Source of the DNA: Dactylosporangium sp. AC04546
GTDB lineage: Bacteria > Actinomycetota > Actinomycetes > Mycobacteriales > Micromonosporaceae
Direction: 5' to 3'
NCBI RefSeq assembly: GCF_022095675.1
Contig: NZ_JAHYSG010000015.1
Coordinates: 62,001 to 126,000, forward strand
Length of the DNA: 64,000 bases
The notes beneath the pieces were generated by a model. That model saw only the letters and a program-made list of their open reading frames with translations. It made no database searches and was not told the DNA's origin. A program made the position numbers and the translations under genes. Of the stretch, positions 32,534-41,211 are shown piece by piece (position 1 is the first letter of the stretch; the number at the start of each line of letters is the position of its first letter).

Positions 32534-33702
32534 CAGTGCGGCGGGGACGGGGTCAGGGCGACCGTCGTCAGCCAGTCGCCGGAGGCGATCCGCGTGCCGG
32601 GGGCGGCCTGGTGCGCGACGACCATGCCGCCGGCGGCGGGGGCGGTCAGCCGGCGGACCGAGCCGTCGTCGCAGCGGACCACGGCCATCGGGGTGCCGCC
32701 GCGGTACCGCGTGTCGGCGTCGACGAGCCACCGCAGCAGCACGCCCGCACCGCCGGGCAGCGGCGGCACGACCGGCGGCGCCGCCGGGGACAGCCGGGCC
32801 TCGACCTGCTCGGCGCCGCTGAGACGGTGCTTGAGGCCGCGGACGACGTCGGCGACGTCCAGCCGGACCCGCAGGGCCGCGTCGCCGGTGAGGCCCGGCG
32901 GGGTGAGCGCGGCGGCCAGGCCGGGGCCGCCGGTGTCGCGCAGGTGGGCGGCGACGAGGTCCTCGGGCCGCGGGTCGCGCTCGCCGGGCGGGACCGGCGG
33001 GGCCGCGCCGAGGTCGCGCTTGAACTCGGCCCGGTACGCGGCCGGCACCGCCGGCCTCCGCCCGTTGGCGGCCGACCCGCCGAGCAGCGCGTCGCCGTCG
33101 CGGCAGACCGCGGACGGCCAGGCATACAACCCACTCAGGGGTTCTTGCAGCAGTCGTACCGTACCGTCGGCGCCCACCAGGGCCGCCGACGACGCCGACG
33201 TGCCCACGTCGACGACGAGGGTGGGCTCCTTCGCCGGCGGCGGACCGCTCCCGCGGACCACGGTGGTCACGGGCCCGGTGACCAGCTCGCCCACGCCCGC
33301 CGCCAGCGCGGCCGGCGGCACGCCGAGCGCGGTGAGGGTGCGCACCGCGGCGCCGCCGCCCTCACGGGCCAGCGCGAACAGCAGGTGCTCCGGGGTGACC
33401 TGGTGGTGGCCGAGGCGCAGCGCCTCGCGGAGGGTCAGCTCGAGGACGGTCCGCATCCGCGGCGTGAACGGCGGCCCCTGCGTGGTGCCGCTCACCGGCT
33501 CGCCGAACCCGGCGGCGCGGGCGAGCACCGCGGCGCGCGTGACCCCCGCCTGGCCGAACAGCCACGTCAGCCGGGCGTCGGGGTCGGCGAGCAGCCCGAG
33601 CAGCAGGTGCCCCGTGCCGATCCGGTCGTGCCCGAGGTCGGCCGCGGCCTGCTGGGCCTGCACGACGGCGTAGCGCGCCGCCGGGGCGAACCGCTCGAAC
33701 AT
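32533..33702 (-). CDS. Clp-N / truncated Hsp70-like / lipoyl-like chimera
   Basis: 389-residue composite. Residues 1-145 are a double Clp-N repeat like the N-domain of ClpC (RIGTGHLLLGLLAD, VTPEHLLFALAREGG). Residues ~160-260 match the first lobe of Hsp70-like actin-fold proteins (LVVDVGTSASSAALV, YAWPSAVC, AAYRAEFKRDLG). The text then jumps to the LKHRLSGAEQVEARLSP helix and ends in a lipoyl-like TAPAAGGMVVAHQAAPGTRIASGDWL. The central ATPase lobe (phosphate-2 and adenosine motifs) is absent, so it should not hydrolyse ATP. An in-frame deletion or an adaptor role are both possible. Confidence 0.75.
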   Translation of the reverse strand: MFERFAPAARYAVVQAQQAAADLGHDRIGTGHLLLGLLADPDARLTWLFGQAGVTRAAVLARAAGFGEPVSGTTQGPPFTPRMRTVLELTLREALRLGHHQVTPEHLLFALAREGGGAAVRTLTALGVPPAALAAGVGELVTGPVTTVVRGSGPPPAKEPTLVVDVGTSASSAALVGADGTVRLLQEPLSGLYAWPSAVCRDGDALLGGSAANGRRPAVPAAYRAEFKRDLGAAPPVPPGERDPRPEDLVAAHLRDTGGPGLAAALTPPGLTGDAALRVRLDVADVVRGLKHRLSGAEQVEARLSPAAPPVVPPLPGGAGVLLRWLVDADTRYRGGTPMAVVRCDDGSVRRLTAPAAGGMVVAHQAAPGTRIASGDWLTTVALTPSPPH

Positions 33703-33713
33703 GGTCCGGGACT

Positions 33714-34013
33714 CTACCGGGGCACGGCGACGGGTGTCCCGGTCCGCGCGGCGCGTCCCCGGCCCCAGTCGTACAGGGCCTGCAGGACGGGCGCGAGGGT
33801 CTCGCCCTCCTCGGTGAGCCGGTACTCGACGTGCGGCGGGACGGTGCCCAGGTCGGCCCGTGCGACGAGCCCGTCGGCCTCCAGCTCGCGCAGCCGCTGC
33901 GGCTCGCCGTGGCGGTGCACGCCTTCCTTGAGGTGGGCCAGGATCACCGGCCGCCACACGCCGCCGATGACGTCGATCGCGAGCTCCACCGGGCAGTGGT
34001 ACCGCTTGGGCAT
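33714..34013 (-). CDS. HxlR-family regulator with shortened DNA-binding helix
   Basis: 99-residue protein starting CPVELAIDVIGGVWRPVILAHLKEG and ending VEYRLTEEGETLAPVLQALYDWG, both clear HxlR/DUF24 features with the usual near-N-terminal Cys. Between GVHRHGE and PQRLRELEADGLV about 12 residues normally present are missing, which would be the turn and start of the recognition helix. It may be unable to bind DNA normally. Divergent from the truncated haemoglobin gene. Confidence 0.7.
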   Translation of the reverse strand: MPKRYHCPVELAIDVIGGVWRPVILAHLKEGVHRHGEPQRLRELEADGLVARADLGTVPPHVEYRLTEEGETLAPVLQALYDWGRGRAARTGTPVAVPR

Positions 34014-34078
34014 GGACGCCTCCTTACCGTTCGGTGCGTACTTGCCGGACAACCCGGCGGCGTGGTCGGCTGGTGCGC

Positions 34079-34543
34079 GTGACGACGCCGACGTTATACG
34101 AGTGGGCCGGCGGCACCGAGGCCCTGCAGCGCCTGTGCGACGCCTTCTACCGCCGGGTCCTGGCCGACGACCTGCTGGCCCCGCTGTTCACCCGGATGCA
34201 CCCCGACCACGCCCGCCACGTGGCGACCTGGCTGGCCGAGGTGTTCGGCGGCCCGGCCGCGTACACGACCGGGCACGGCGGCTACCCGCACATGCTCTCC
34301 AAGCACCTGGGCATGGCGATCACCGAGCCACAGCGCCGCCGCTGGGTCAACCTGATGCAGGACGCCGCCGACGAGGTGGCCCTGCCGCCGGACCCGGAGT
34401 TCCGCGCGGCGTTCGTCGGCTACCTGGAGTGGGGCACCAGGCTGGCGCTGGTCAACTCGCAGCCGGACGCCGACCCGGTCCGCGACGCCCGGATGCCGCG
34501 CTGGGGCTGGGGCGTGGCACCGCCGCACCAGCCGGGGTCCTGA
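34079..34543 (+). CDS. Truncated haemoglobin, group II-like
   Basis: 154-residue haem protein of the 2-on-2 globin family: TLYEWAGGTEALQRLCDAFYRRVLADDLLAPLF, then the F-helix region HGGYPHMLSKHLGMAIT holding the proximal His, and RRRWVNLMQDAADEV with the G8 Trp. Members bind O2 or NO and protect from nitrosative stress. GTG at 34079. The last 92 bases overlap, on the other strand, the 3' end of the large Hsp70 gene. Confidence 0.88.
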   Translation: MTTPTLYEWAGGTEALQRLCDAFYRRVLADDLLAPLFTRMHPDHARHVATWLAEVFGGPAAYTTGHGGYPHMLSKHLGMAITEPQRRRWVNLMQDAADEVALPPDPEFRAAFVGYLEWGTRLALVNSQPDADPVRDARMPRWGWGVAPPHQPGS

Positions 34544-36635
34544 TCAGTCGGCCGGGCTGCCGGCGCGTCCACGCCAGCACGAGCGCGTGCACGGCCAGTG
34601 CAGCCGTCAGGAGGATCGGCGGCGAGTACTCGCTATCGTCGGACAACATTCCGGCCGCGCCGAGCCACAGCGTGGCCAGGACCACCACCGACATCAGGTA
34701 CCAGCCCGTGAGCATGGCGACGCCGACGGACCTCGGCCGGACGGTGAGGGCCAGGAACTGGATGCCCGCGAAGGCCGCGGCGACGAGCGCGAGGATGAGC
34801 GGGTTCACGATCTGGAACGGAGCGAAGTACCTGAGCTCCCAGGGCACCTCGCCCTCCGGCCGGCCCGACCCGGCCGCGGCGGCCTCGATGAACGCGATCA
34901 CGGCCCCGGACAGCACCGGGACCCACACCTGCCACGGGTGCCCGATCAGCCGATCAGTCAGGCGATCGGTCTGCCGGCCGCGGCGGAGGTACATCACCAG
35001 GCAGACGCCGGCGGCCACCGAGAAGAGCGCGCCCAGATAGGACCAGTTGCTCAGGCCGACACCGCCCTCGCCGCCGGGGTCGAGGCCGTCGAGCCACTCG
35101 CAGAACGTGGCGAACCCCCAGGTCATCGCGCCCAGAAGCACGGCGGCGACACCCACACCGCCGCGGCGGAGCGCGAGTGCCGCGACGATGCCGATGCCCA
35201 CGAGGGCGTCGGCCTTCCCGACGAACCACGCCGGGTCCTTCCATGCGCCGGGCTCGTACTGCGGCCACAGCGTGATCACCGACCCGGCGAGCGCCAGGAC
35301 GGCGGCCGACACCAGCAGCGCCGTCGACACGGGCACGGTGACGCTGAGCGTGGGCGCCGCGTCGGCCGCAGCGGCCGGTCGAGCGGCCGGTCGAGCGGCT
35401 GGCCGCCGAACGATGGTCGTCACGCCCGCGTCGGCGTCCTGACCGGCGGGCGCACCCGGTGCCACCGCATCCGGGCCCGGCGGCACCAAGGCCGGTTCAT
35501 GCTCGTGGGCCGCGGGCGTGGCGGCGACCGGGGCCCCGGCGGCAACCGGCGGCGCAGCGGCCGGCACGGTCGCGCGATGCAGGCTTCCCTCGGCGACCAC
35601 GAGCTCCGGCTGCTCCATCACCGTGGGCGCGATGCCGAGCGCCCGGTGGAGCAGCGTCGACACCAGCGGGATGCGGCTGGAGCCGCCGACGAGGAACACG
35701 CCGGCCAGGTCGGACGACTGGAGCCGGGCCGCACGCACCGCCTGCTGCGTCGTCGTGATCGTCCGCTCCAGGATCGGCGCCGCGAGCCGCTCGAGCTGCT
35801 CGCGGCCAAGCGGCACGTCACGCTCGACGATCGGCACCGGTATGAGCGTGGAGGCGGAGCGGGACAGCACCTCCTTGGCGATCCGCACGTCCTCCCACAG
35901 CGTGCGGCGATGCCGTCGGTCGCCCGAGTTGACCGGCTCGGCCAGCCGGCGCCAGACATCGGGGGCGCCGTCGGCGAAGACCGTGGCCAAGTGGGCCATC
36001 ACGGCCGCGTCGACGTCCAGCCCGCCCGTGTCGGGCAGGCCCTCGGCGGCGAGTACTTCGAACCCGTCCGTGGTTCGGCGCACGACGCTCGCGTCGAAGG
36101 TGCCGGCGCCGAGGTCGTACACGAGGACCGCCCGCCCGGCGGGTATGTCCGCGCCGGGCAGCTGCGCGAAGTAGGAGGCCGCCGCCGTCGGCTCCGCAAC
36201 GAGCTGCCGGCTGCTGAACCCGGCGCGGCGGGCGGCCTCGACCAGGATGCCGCGACGTCGTTCTCCCCAGGCGGCTGGATGGGTCAGGGTGACATCGACG
36301 ACGGCTTCGCGGGCGACCGACTGTGCCTCGGCCGCGACCCGGCGCAGGACGGCCGCGAACAGGTCGACGACGGCCGTCTCGGTGCTGCCCAGCAGCACGA
36401 CGTGCTCGTCGATGCGCCGCTTCGGGTTGGGTTCGAAGCGTTCCGGCTCGGCTCGGGCGGCCTGCACCGCCTCCCGGCCGACCAGGAGACCACCGTCGGA
36501 CGTGGCGAACACCGCCGACGGCAGCAGCGGCGAGCCGTCGAACAGCAACGGCCGGACCCGCCCGTCCGGCCACGACAGCACCGCGACCGTGGTGGAAGTC
36601 CCGAAATCCACGCCCAAGCGGAACCGATCCGTCAC
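34452..36635 (-). CDS. Hsp70-like protein with multi-pass membrane tail
   Basis: 727 residues. The N-terminal ~345 form an Hsp70/actin-fold ATPase with intact phosphate-1 (GVDFGTSTT, 8-16), phosphate-2 (VYDLGAGTFDASVV, 172-185) and adenosine (VFLVGGSSRIP, 313-323) motifs. There is no substrate-binding domain. A Pro/Ala linker (~350-430) leads to about eight membrane helices (~434-690) and a basic tail. So an ATPase of chaperone type is tethered to the membrane. GTG/ATG region start at 36635. The tail overlaps the globin gene in antisense. Role unknown. Confidence 0.85.
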   Translation of the reverse strand: MTDRFRLGVDFGTSTTVAVLSWPDGRVRPLLFDGSPLLPSAVFATSDGGLLVGREAVQAARAEPERFEPNPKRRIDEHVVLLGSTETAVVDLFAAVLRRVAAEAQSVAREAVVDVTLTHPAAWGERRRGILVEAARRAGFSSRQLVAEPTAAASYFAQLPGADIPAGRAVLVYDLGAGTFDASVVRRTTDGFEVLAAEGLPDTGGLDVDAAVMAHLATVFADGAPDVWRRLAEPVNSGDRRHRRTLWEDVRIAKEVLSRSASTLIPVPIVERDVPLGREQLERLAAPILERTITTTQQAVRAARLQSSDLAGVFLVGGSSRIPLVSTLLHRALGIAPTVMEQPELVVAEGSLHRATVPAAAPPVAAGAPVAATPAAHEHEPALVPPGPDAVAPGAPAGQDADAGVTTIVRRPAARPAARPAAAADAAPTLSVTVPVSTALLVSAAVLALAGSVITLWPQYEPGAWKDPAWFVGKADALVGIGIVAALALRRGGVGVAAVLLGAMTWGFATFCEWLDGLDPGGEGGVGLSNWSYLGALFSVAAGVCLVMYLRRGRQTDRLTDRLIGHPWQVWVPVLSGAVIAFIEAAAAGSGRPEGEVPWELRYFAPFQIVNPLILALVAAAFAGIQFLALTVRPRSVGVAMLTGWYLMSVVVLATLWLGAAGMLSDDSEYSPPILLTAALAVHALVLAWTRRQPGRLIRTPAGAAVPRPSPSAASGRRGPGRRPAAS

Positions 36636-36719
36636 GGGTCCGAGCGTAAGGCGACCGACGGTGGAATGGACGGGACGATCGGCGGGTGTCGGCCGCCGTA
36701 TCGGTCAGCGGTGATCGAC

Positions 36720-38318
36720 TCAGCGGGCGGGGCGCAGGGTGCGGCGGAGTTCCGCCTTGGCGATCTTGCCGCCCGAGCCCCTCGGGAGGTCCTCCACCAG
36801 CTCCAGGCGCTCCGGCCAGTTCTCGCGGGACACGCCCCGCGCGTCCAGGTGGGTGCGCAGGTCGTCCAGTGTCAGCGGGTCCGGCGAGCGGGGCACGACG
36901 AAGACGCACACGCGTTCGCCGAAGGTCGGGTCCGGCATCGCCACCGCGGCGACCATCGCGACCTGCGGGTGCGAGCCCACGTGGTCCTCCACCGCCGCGG
37001 CGCTGATGTTCTTGCCGCCGCGGATGATGAAGTCCGACTTGCGGTCGACCACCCGCAGGTAGCCGTCCCCGTCGATCGTGCAGATGTCGCCGGTCAGCAT
37101 CCAGCCGTCGGGCGTGAACAGCGACGCGTTCGCGGCGTCGTCGTTGAAGTAGCCCAGGCACGTCGCCGGGCCCGCGCACGCGGCCTGGCCGGGGCCACCC
37201 TCGGCCGTGACGTCCGTGCCGTCGTCGGCGAACAGGCGGACCTGCATCGCGTCGATCACCCGGCCCGCGGTGCGCAGGCGCTGGTCCTCGGTGTCCGTCA
37301 CCGACGTGCGCGACAGCGCGCCCGTCTCGTTGGAGCCGAAGAACTGCAGGACCTTCGCGCCCGTGCGGCGTTCGAACTCCGACGCGCGCTCGAACGGGAC
37401 GGCCTCGCCGCCCGTGAACATGCAGCGCAGCGACGACAGGTCGACCTGGTCGGCGAGGGGCGAGTTCAGCATCATGATGAACTGGGTCGAGACGCAGCAG
37501 ACGACCGTCACGCGCTCGCGTTCGATGAGGCGCAGCGCCTCGTCGGCGTTGAAGCGGGGCATGACCACCGTCGGGGCGCCGAGCAGGGCCGGGGTGAAGT
37601 TGGCCGTCCACTGCGCGAAGCCGTACGGGGCCGGGATCACGGTCAGGAACACGTCGTCGGGGCGCAGGTCGCCGCACTCGACGGCCAGCTCGTGGTAGTA
37701 GAACCAGCGGTACTGGTCGTGGACCACGCACTTGGGCATGCCCGTGGTGCCCGACGTCGAGTTCAGCAGGTGGATCTCGTCGGGGGCCAGCTCGCGGCCC
37801 GGCAGCGGCGGGCCGGGCACGACGTCCCACGCCGGGTAGGGCGGCAGCACCAGGTGGGTCTCGATGCCCAGCCCGGAGGCGAGGTCCGCGACCGGCTCGT
37901 CGCGGTGGGCGGCGAAGCTGACCAGTGCCGTCGCGCCGCCGACCGTGAGCAGGTGTCGTACCTCCAGCCGCGCGGCCCGCGGCCCGATCGCCACGACGAC
38001 GACCCCGGCCTTGATCGCCGCCAGGTACACGACGTGCACCTCGACGCCGTCCGGCAGCAGCACCCCGACGCGGGCCCCGCGCGGCAGCCCGGCCTCGACG
38101 AGGCGGTGGGCGAACCAGGTCGAGTACTCGTCGAACTGCCGCCAGCTCAGCCGGTCCTGCCCGGCGACGAACGCGTCCCCGTCCGGGTTCGCGGCGGCGT
38201 GGCGCCGCACGACGTCGGCCAGGTTCTCGCCCGCGCCCGCGGCGTCGGCGAGGCGGTCGGCGACGTACCGCTCGTGGACGCTGCCGGGCGCCGGGGCGGT
38301 ACCGGGGGGAAAGGTCAC
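36720..38318 (-). CDS. Acyl-CoA synthetase (KstR2 regulon member)
   Basis: 532-residue AMP-forming CoA ligase: LLNSTSGTTGMPKCVVHD (P-loop), FFGSNETG, DGWMLTGDICTIDGDGYLRVVDR and the catalytic Lys in RGSGGKIAKAEL. It is a paralogue of the ligase at 38961. GTG start at 38318 with no Shine-Dalgarno and a TAGGTA box ~6 bases upstream, so possibly leaderless. A perfect KstR2-type operator lies 16 bases further on, shared with the divergent thioesterase gene. The substrate is likely a steroid-derived or alicyclic acid (inference). Confidence 0.9.
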   Translation of the reverse strand: MTFPPGTAPAPGSVHERYVADRLADAAGAGENLADVVRRHAAANPDGDAFVAGQDRLSWRQFDEYSTWFAHRLVEAGLPRGARVGVLLPDGVEVHVVYLAAIKAGVVVVAIGPRAARLEVRHLLTVGGATALVSFAAHRDEPVADLASGLGIETHLVLPPYPAWDVVPGPPLPGRELAPDEIHLLNSTSGTTGMPKCVVHDQYRWFYYHELAVECGDLRPDDVFLTVIPAPYGFAQWTANFTPALLGAPTVVMPRFNADEALRLIERERVTVVCCVSTQFIMMLNSPLADQVDLSSLRCMFTGGEAVPFERASEFERRTGAKVLQFFGSNETGALSRTSVTDTEDQRLRTAGRVIDAMQVRLFADDGTDVTAEGGPGQAACAGPATCLGYFNDDAANASLFTPDGWMLTGDICTIDGDGYLRVVDRKSDFIIRGGKNISAAAVEDHVGSHPQVAMVAAVAMPDPTFGERVCVFVVPRSPDPLTLDDLRTHLDARGVSRENWPERLELVEDLPRGSGGKIAKAELRRTLRPAR

Positions 38319-38333
38319 AACGCATACCTACCA

Positions 38334-38347
38334 ATCAAGCGCTTGGT
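38334..38347. promoter_or_regulatory. KstR2-type operator 1
   Basis: ATCAAGCGCTTGGT matches AnCAAGnnCTTGnT at every defined position. It sits between the divergent CoA ligase (start 38318) and thioesterase (start 38396) genes. Confidence 0.8.
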
Positions 38348-38395
38348 TGTGCAATTCTGTGATCGACCGGGAGACGATGTCAAGGAGCGCCGGGC

Positions 38396-38424
38396 ATGGA
38401 CACGGGCATGGACACGGGCATGGA
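38396..38424 (+). repeat. 12-bp tandem repeat spanning the start codon
   Basis: ATGGACACGGGC occurs twice in tandem and a third partial unit (ATGGACA) follows, encoding MDTG-MDTG-MD. Each unit brings an in-frame ATG, so slippage would add or remove start codons without shifting frame. Confidence 0.8.
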
Positions 38425-38974
38425 CAACAGCACGCATGTGGAGCAGGTCATCTGGCACGGCGACCTGAGCGGCGACCCGGACGGGCAGCTCACCGTCGGC
38501 GTCGCGCGGCGCGACGGGGACGTCGTGACGATCCGGCTCCGCGACGGCGACCGGCTCGTCGCCGACGTCCGCCTCCGCAACGGCCCCACGCGCCGGCCGG
38601 CCCCGCACGACCTGCTGCGCACCGACCTCGGCCCGGGCGCGGACTGCACCCGCACGTTCGTCGTCACCGCGGACGCGACCACCGACCACGTGCCCGGCGC
38701 CGTGCCGGTGCTCAGCACGCCCAGCCTGATCGCGTACCTCGAGGACACCGCCGCCGACGTGCTGCGCCCCCACTTCGGCCCGGCGACGGCGTCGCTCGGG
38801 ACCTGGATCGGCGTGCGGCACACCGGCCCGGCGCGCGCCGGCGACCAGGTGCTCGTCACGGCGGTGCTCGCCGAGGTGCGGGGCCGCCGGTACCTCTTCG
38901 ACGTGGAGGCGACCGTCGCCGGGCGCCCCGTCGGCGACGGCCAGGTGGCGCAGACGCTGGTCAGGCTGGGCTGA
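38396..38974 (+). CDS. FlK-like hotdog thioesterase
   Basis: 192-residue protein. The C-terminal ~115 residues show a fluoroacetyl-CoA-thioesterase-like hotdog domain: VPVLSTPSLIAYLEDTAADVLRPHF, then TASLGTWIGVRHTGPARAGDQV and YLFDVEATVAGRPVGDG. The N-terminal ~75 residues are a beta-rich extension I do not recognise. AAGGAG lies 8 bases before the first ATG, which sits in a 12-bp tandem repeat offering three in-frame ATGs. Divergent from a CoA ligase with a KstR2 operator between. Likely hydrolyses an acyl-CoA of the pathway. Confidence 0.78.
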   Translation: MDTGMDTGMDNSTHVEQVIWHGDLSGDPDGQLTVGVARRDGDVVTIRLRDGDRLVADVRLRNGPTRRPAPHDLLRTDLGPGADCTRTFVVTADATTDHVPGAVPVLSTPSLIAYLEDTAADVLRPHFGPATASLGTWIGVRHTGPARAGDQVLVTAVLAEVRGRRYLFDVEATVAGRPVGDGQVAQTLVRLG

Positions 38975-40490
38975 ACCGGCGGGCCGCGTCGGCGCGCAGG
39001 GCGGCCTTGTCGACCTTGCCACCGGTACCGATGGGAAGCCCGTCGAGCGGCACGAGACGCTCCGGCCAGTTCTGCTTCGACACCCCGCCGGCGTCCAGGT
39101 GCGCCCGGAGGTCGTCGAGCGTCAGCTCGCCCCGCACGGCGACGTAGGCGCAGACCCGCTCCCCCAGCACCGGGTCGGGCGCCGCGACCACGGCCACCTG
39201 CGCGACGAGCGGGTGGGTCGCCACCGCCTCCTCGACGACCAGGGCGCTCACGTTGTGCCCGCCGCGGATGATGAAGTCGGCGGCCCGGCCGGTGATCGAC
39301 AGGTAGCCCTCGTCGTCGATCGCGCCCAGGTCGCCGGTCAGCAGCCAGCCGTCGTCGCGGAACAGCGCGGCGTTGGCGTCCGGGTCGTCGAGGTACCCCG
39401 GCGTGCACCCGGGCCCCTTCGCCGCGACCTGCCCGCGCTCCCCGACGAGCCGCACCTGCATGGCCGGGATCGGCCGGCCGGCCGTCGACAGCCGCCGCTG
39501 CCGCGGGTCGGCGACGGAGGTGACCGAGATCGGGCCGGCCTCGTTGGAGCCGTAGAACTGCAGCACCGCGCAGCCGGTGCGCTCCTCGAACTCGGCGGCC
39601 CGCGACGCCGGGACCCGCTCGCCGCCGGTGAACAGCACCCGCAGCGACGAGAGGTCCGTCGAGGCGAACGACGGGTCGTTGAGCAGCATGATGAACTGGG
39701 CCGTCACCGCGCACAGCACCGTCACCCGGTGCCGTTCGATGAGCCGCAGCGTCTCGGCCGCGTCGAACTCGGCGCTGAGCACCGTCGGGTAGCCGTACAT
39801 CGCCGGCACGACGTGGGCGCTCCACAGCCCGAACCCGTACGGCGCCGGCAGCACGCTGGCGAACACCTCGTCCGGGCCCATCCCGCCGGCCGCGTGCGCG
39901 AGGGGGCCGAAGTACTTGCGGTTGTTCATCGTCTGCCGCACGCACTTCGGCACGCCGGTGGTGCCGGACGTGGAGTTGAGGAAGAACAGGTCGTCGGGCC
40001 CGAGGCCCGGTGCCGGCGCCGGCGTCGCGGCCGGCAGCGCGTGCAGGTCGAGCAGCACGTGCCGGCGGGCACCGCACCGCGCGGCGATCTCGGCGCCCGG
40101 GCGGCCCCGGTGGTGCGGCGCCGTCGCCAGACCGGCCGCGCCGGTGACCTGCAGCAGGTGCGTGATCTCGGCGTCGCCGGCGCGCGGGCCGATGCCGACG
40201 GTGACCAGGCCGGCCTTCTGCGCGGCGAGGTACGCGACGTGGGTGAGCGCGCCGCCGGTGAGCAGCACGGCGAGCCGGTCGCCGGGCGCGAAGCCGCGGT
40301 CCAGGTAGGACCGGGCGAGCCGGGACGACAGGTCGTCGTACTGGCCCCAGGTGATCGTGCCCTCAGGTGCGTGGAACGCGACCCGCTCCGGGTCGTTGCG
40401 CGCCACGAGGTCGGCGATCGTGTCGGCGGTCCAGGCGCCGTCGGCGTAGTGGCCGGCGCTCGTGTCCGCCGGGAACAGCGGCTCAGGCAC
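38961..40490 (-). CDS. Acyl-CoA synthetase (paralogue)
   Basis: 509-residue CoA ligase with FLNSTSGTTGVPKCVRQ, FYGSNEAG, DGWLLTGDLGAIDDEGYLSITGR and catalytic Lys in IGTGGKVDKAAL. Clearly related to the ligase at 36720 (shared VLPAPYGF, RLIERxRVTVLC and QFIMxLN). GTG at 40490 overlaps the SDR stop by 8 bases. Last gene of the long leftward operon that begins with ipdF at 46626, and its 3' end overlaps the convergent thioesterase by 14 bases. Confidence 0.9.
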   Translation of the reverse strand: MPEPLFPADTSAGHYADGAWTADTIADLVARNDPERVAFHAPEGTITWGQYDDLSSRLARSYLDRGFAPGDRLAVLLTGGALTHVAYLAAQKAGLVTVGIGPRAGDAEITHLLQVTGAAGLATAPHHRGRPGAEIAARCGARRHVLLDLHALPAATPAPAPGLGPDDLFFLNSTSGTTGVPKCVRQTMNNRKYFGPLAHAAGGMGPDEVFASVLPAPYGFGLWSAHVVPAMYGYPTVLSAEFDAAETLRLIERHRVTVLCAVTAQFIMLLNDPSFASTDLSSLRVLFTGGERVPASRAAEFEERTGCAVLQFYGSNEAGPISVTSVADPRQRRLSTAGRPIPAMQVRLVGERGQVAAKGPGCTPGYLDDPDANAALFRDDGWLLTGDLGAIDDEGYLSITGRAADFIIRGGHNVSALVVEEAVATHPLVAQVAVVAAPDPVLGERVCAYVAVRGELTLDDLRAHLDAGGVSKQNWPERLVPLDGLPIGTGGKVDKAALRADAARRFSPA

Positions 40491-41211
40491 CGGCACCCCC
40501 GTCGAGACGCAGGACGGCCCCGGTCGCGAACCGGGCCTCGGCCGCACCGAGGTACGCGATCGCCGCCGCCACCTCGTCGGGGTCGGCGACGGGCGGGTCC
40601 ACGAGCGCGCCCCCGCGCCCGTCGAGCTTCGGATGCGGATTCGGTACCGGCCGCAGGCCCGCCTTCAGCGGCGTGTCCACGGACCCTGGGCAGACGCAGG
40701 CGACCCGCACGCCGACGGGCGCGTACTCCACGGCCAGGGACCGGGTCAGCGCGACCACGCCGCCCTTGGCCGCCGAGTAGGCGGCGCTGTACCGCCAGCC
40801 GCGCACGCCGGCGAGGGACGACACGTTGACGATCGCGCCGCGGGCGGCGACGAGGTGCGGCAGCGCGGCCCGGCTGACCAGGAACGTCCCGGTGAGGTTC
40901 ACGCCGAGGATCCGGTCCCACTCGGCGAGCGTCACGTCGGTGGTGTGGGCGTACGCGGCGACCCCGGCCACGTTGGCGACCAGGTCGAGCCGCCCGCCCC
41001 AGGCGGCGACCCGCTCGACCGCCTCGGCGACCGCGGCCTCGTCGCGGACGTCGGCCCGCACCGCGAACACGCCGTCCTGGGCGGCGTCGGACACGTCGAG
41101 GCCGGCGACCCGCGCGCCCTCGTCGCGCAGGCGGGCGGCGGTGGCCCGCCCGATGCCGGAGGCGGCGCCCGTCACCAGCGCGACGCTGCCGGAGTACCGC
41201 TGCGGCATCAT
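40483..41211 (-). CDS. Short-chain dehydrogenase/reductase
   Basis: 242-residue SDR: cofactor loop TGAASGIGRA, NVAGVA, catalytic Ser in NVSSLAG and YxxxK as YSAAKGG, then PGSVDTPL. An Asp after the second strand (LDVSD) favours NAD. The ATG at 41211 overlaps the hydratase stop (ATGA). It probably oxidises a beta-hydroxyacyl-CoA or ring alcohol in the catabolic operon. Confidence 0.9.
   Translation of the reverse strand: MMPQRYSGSVALVTGAASGIGRATAARLRDEGARVAGLDVSDAAQDGVFAVRADVRDEAAVAEAVERVAAWGGRLDLVANVAGVAAYAHTTDVTLAEWDRILGVNLTGTFLVSRAALPHLVAARGAIVNVSSLAGVRGWRYSAAYSAAKGGVVALTRSLAVEYAPVGVRVACVCPGSVDTPLKAGLRPVPNPHPKLDGRGGALVDPPVADPDEVAAAIAYLGAAEARFATGAVLRLDGGAGA

Noticed and set aside
34587..38468. 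A 1293-residue open frame on the plus strand
   Set aside because: It is antisense to the Hsp70-membrane gene and a CoA ligase, has low-complexity Arg/Gly/Ala-rich composition and no family motif; a GC-rich shadow frame.
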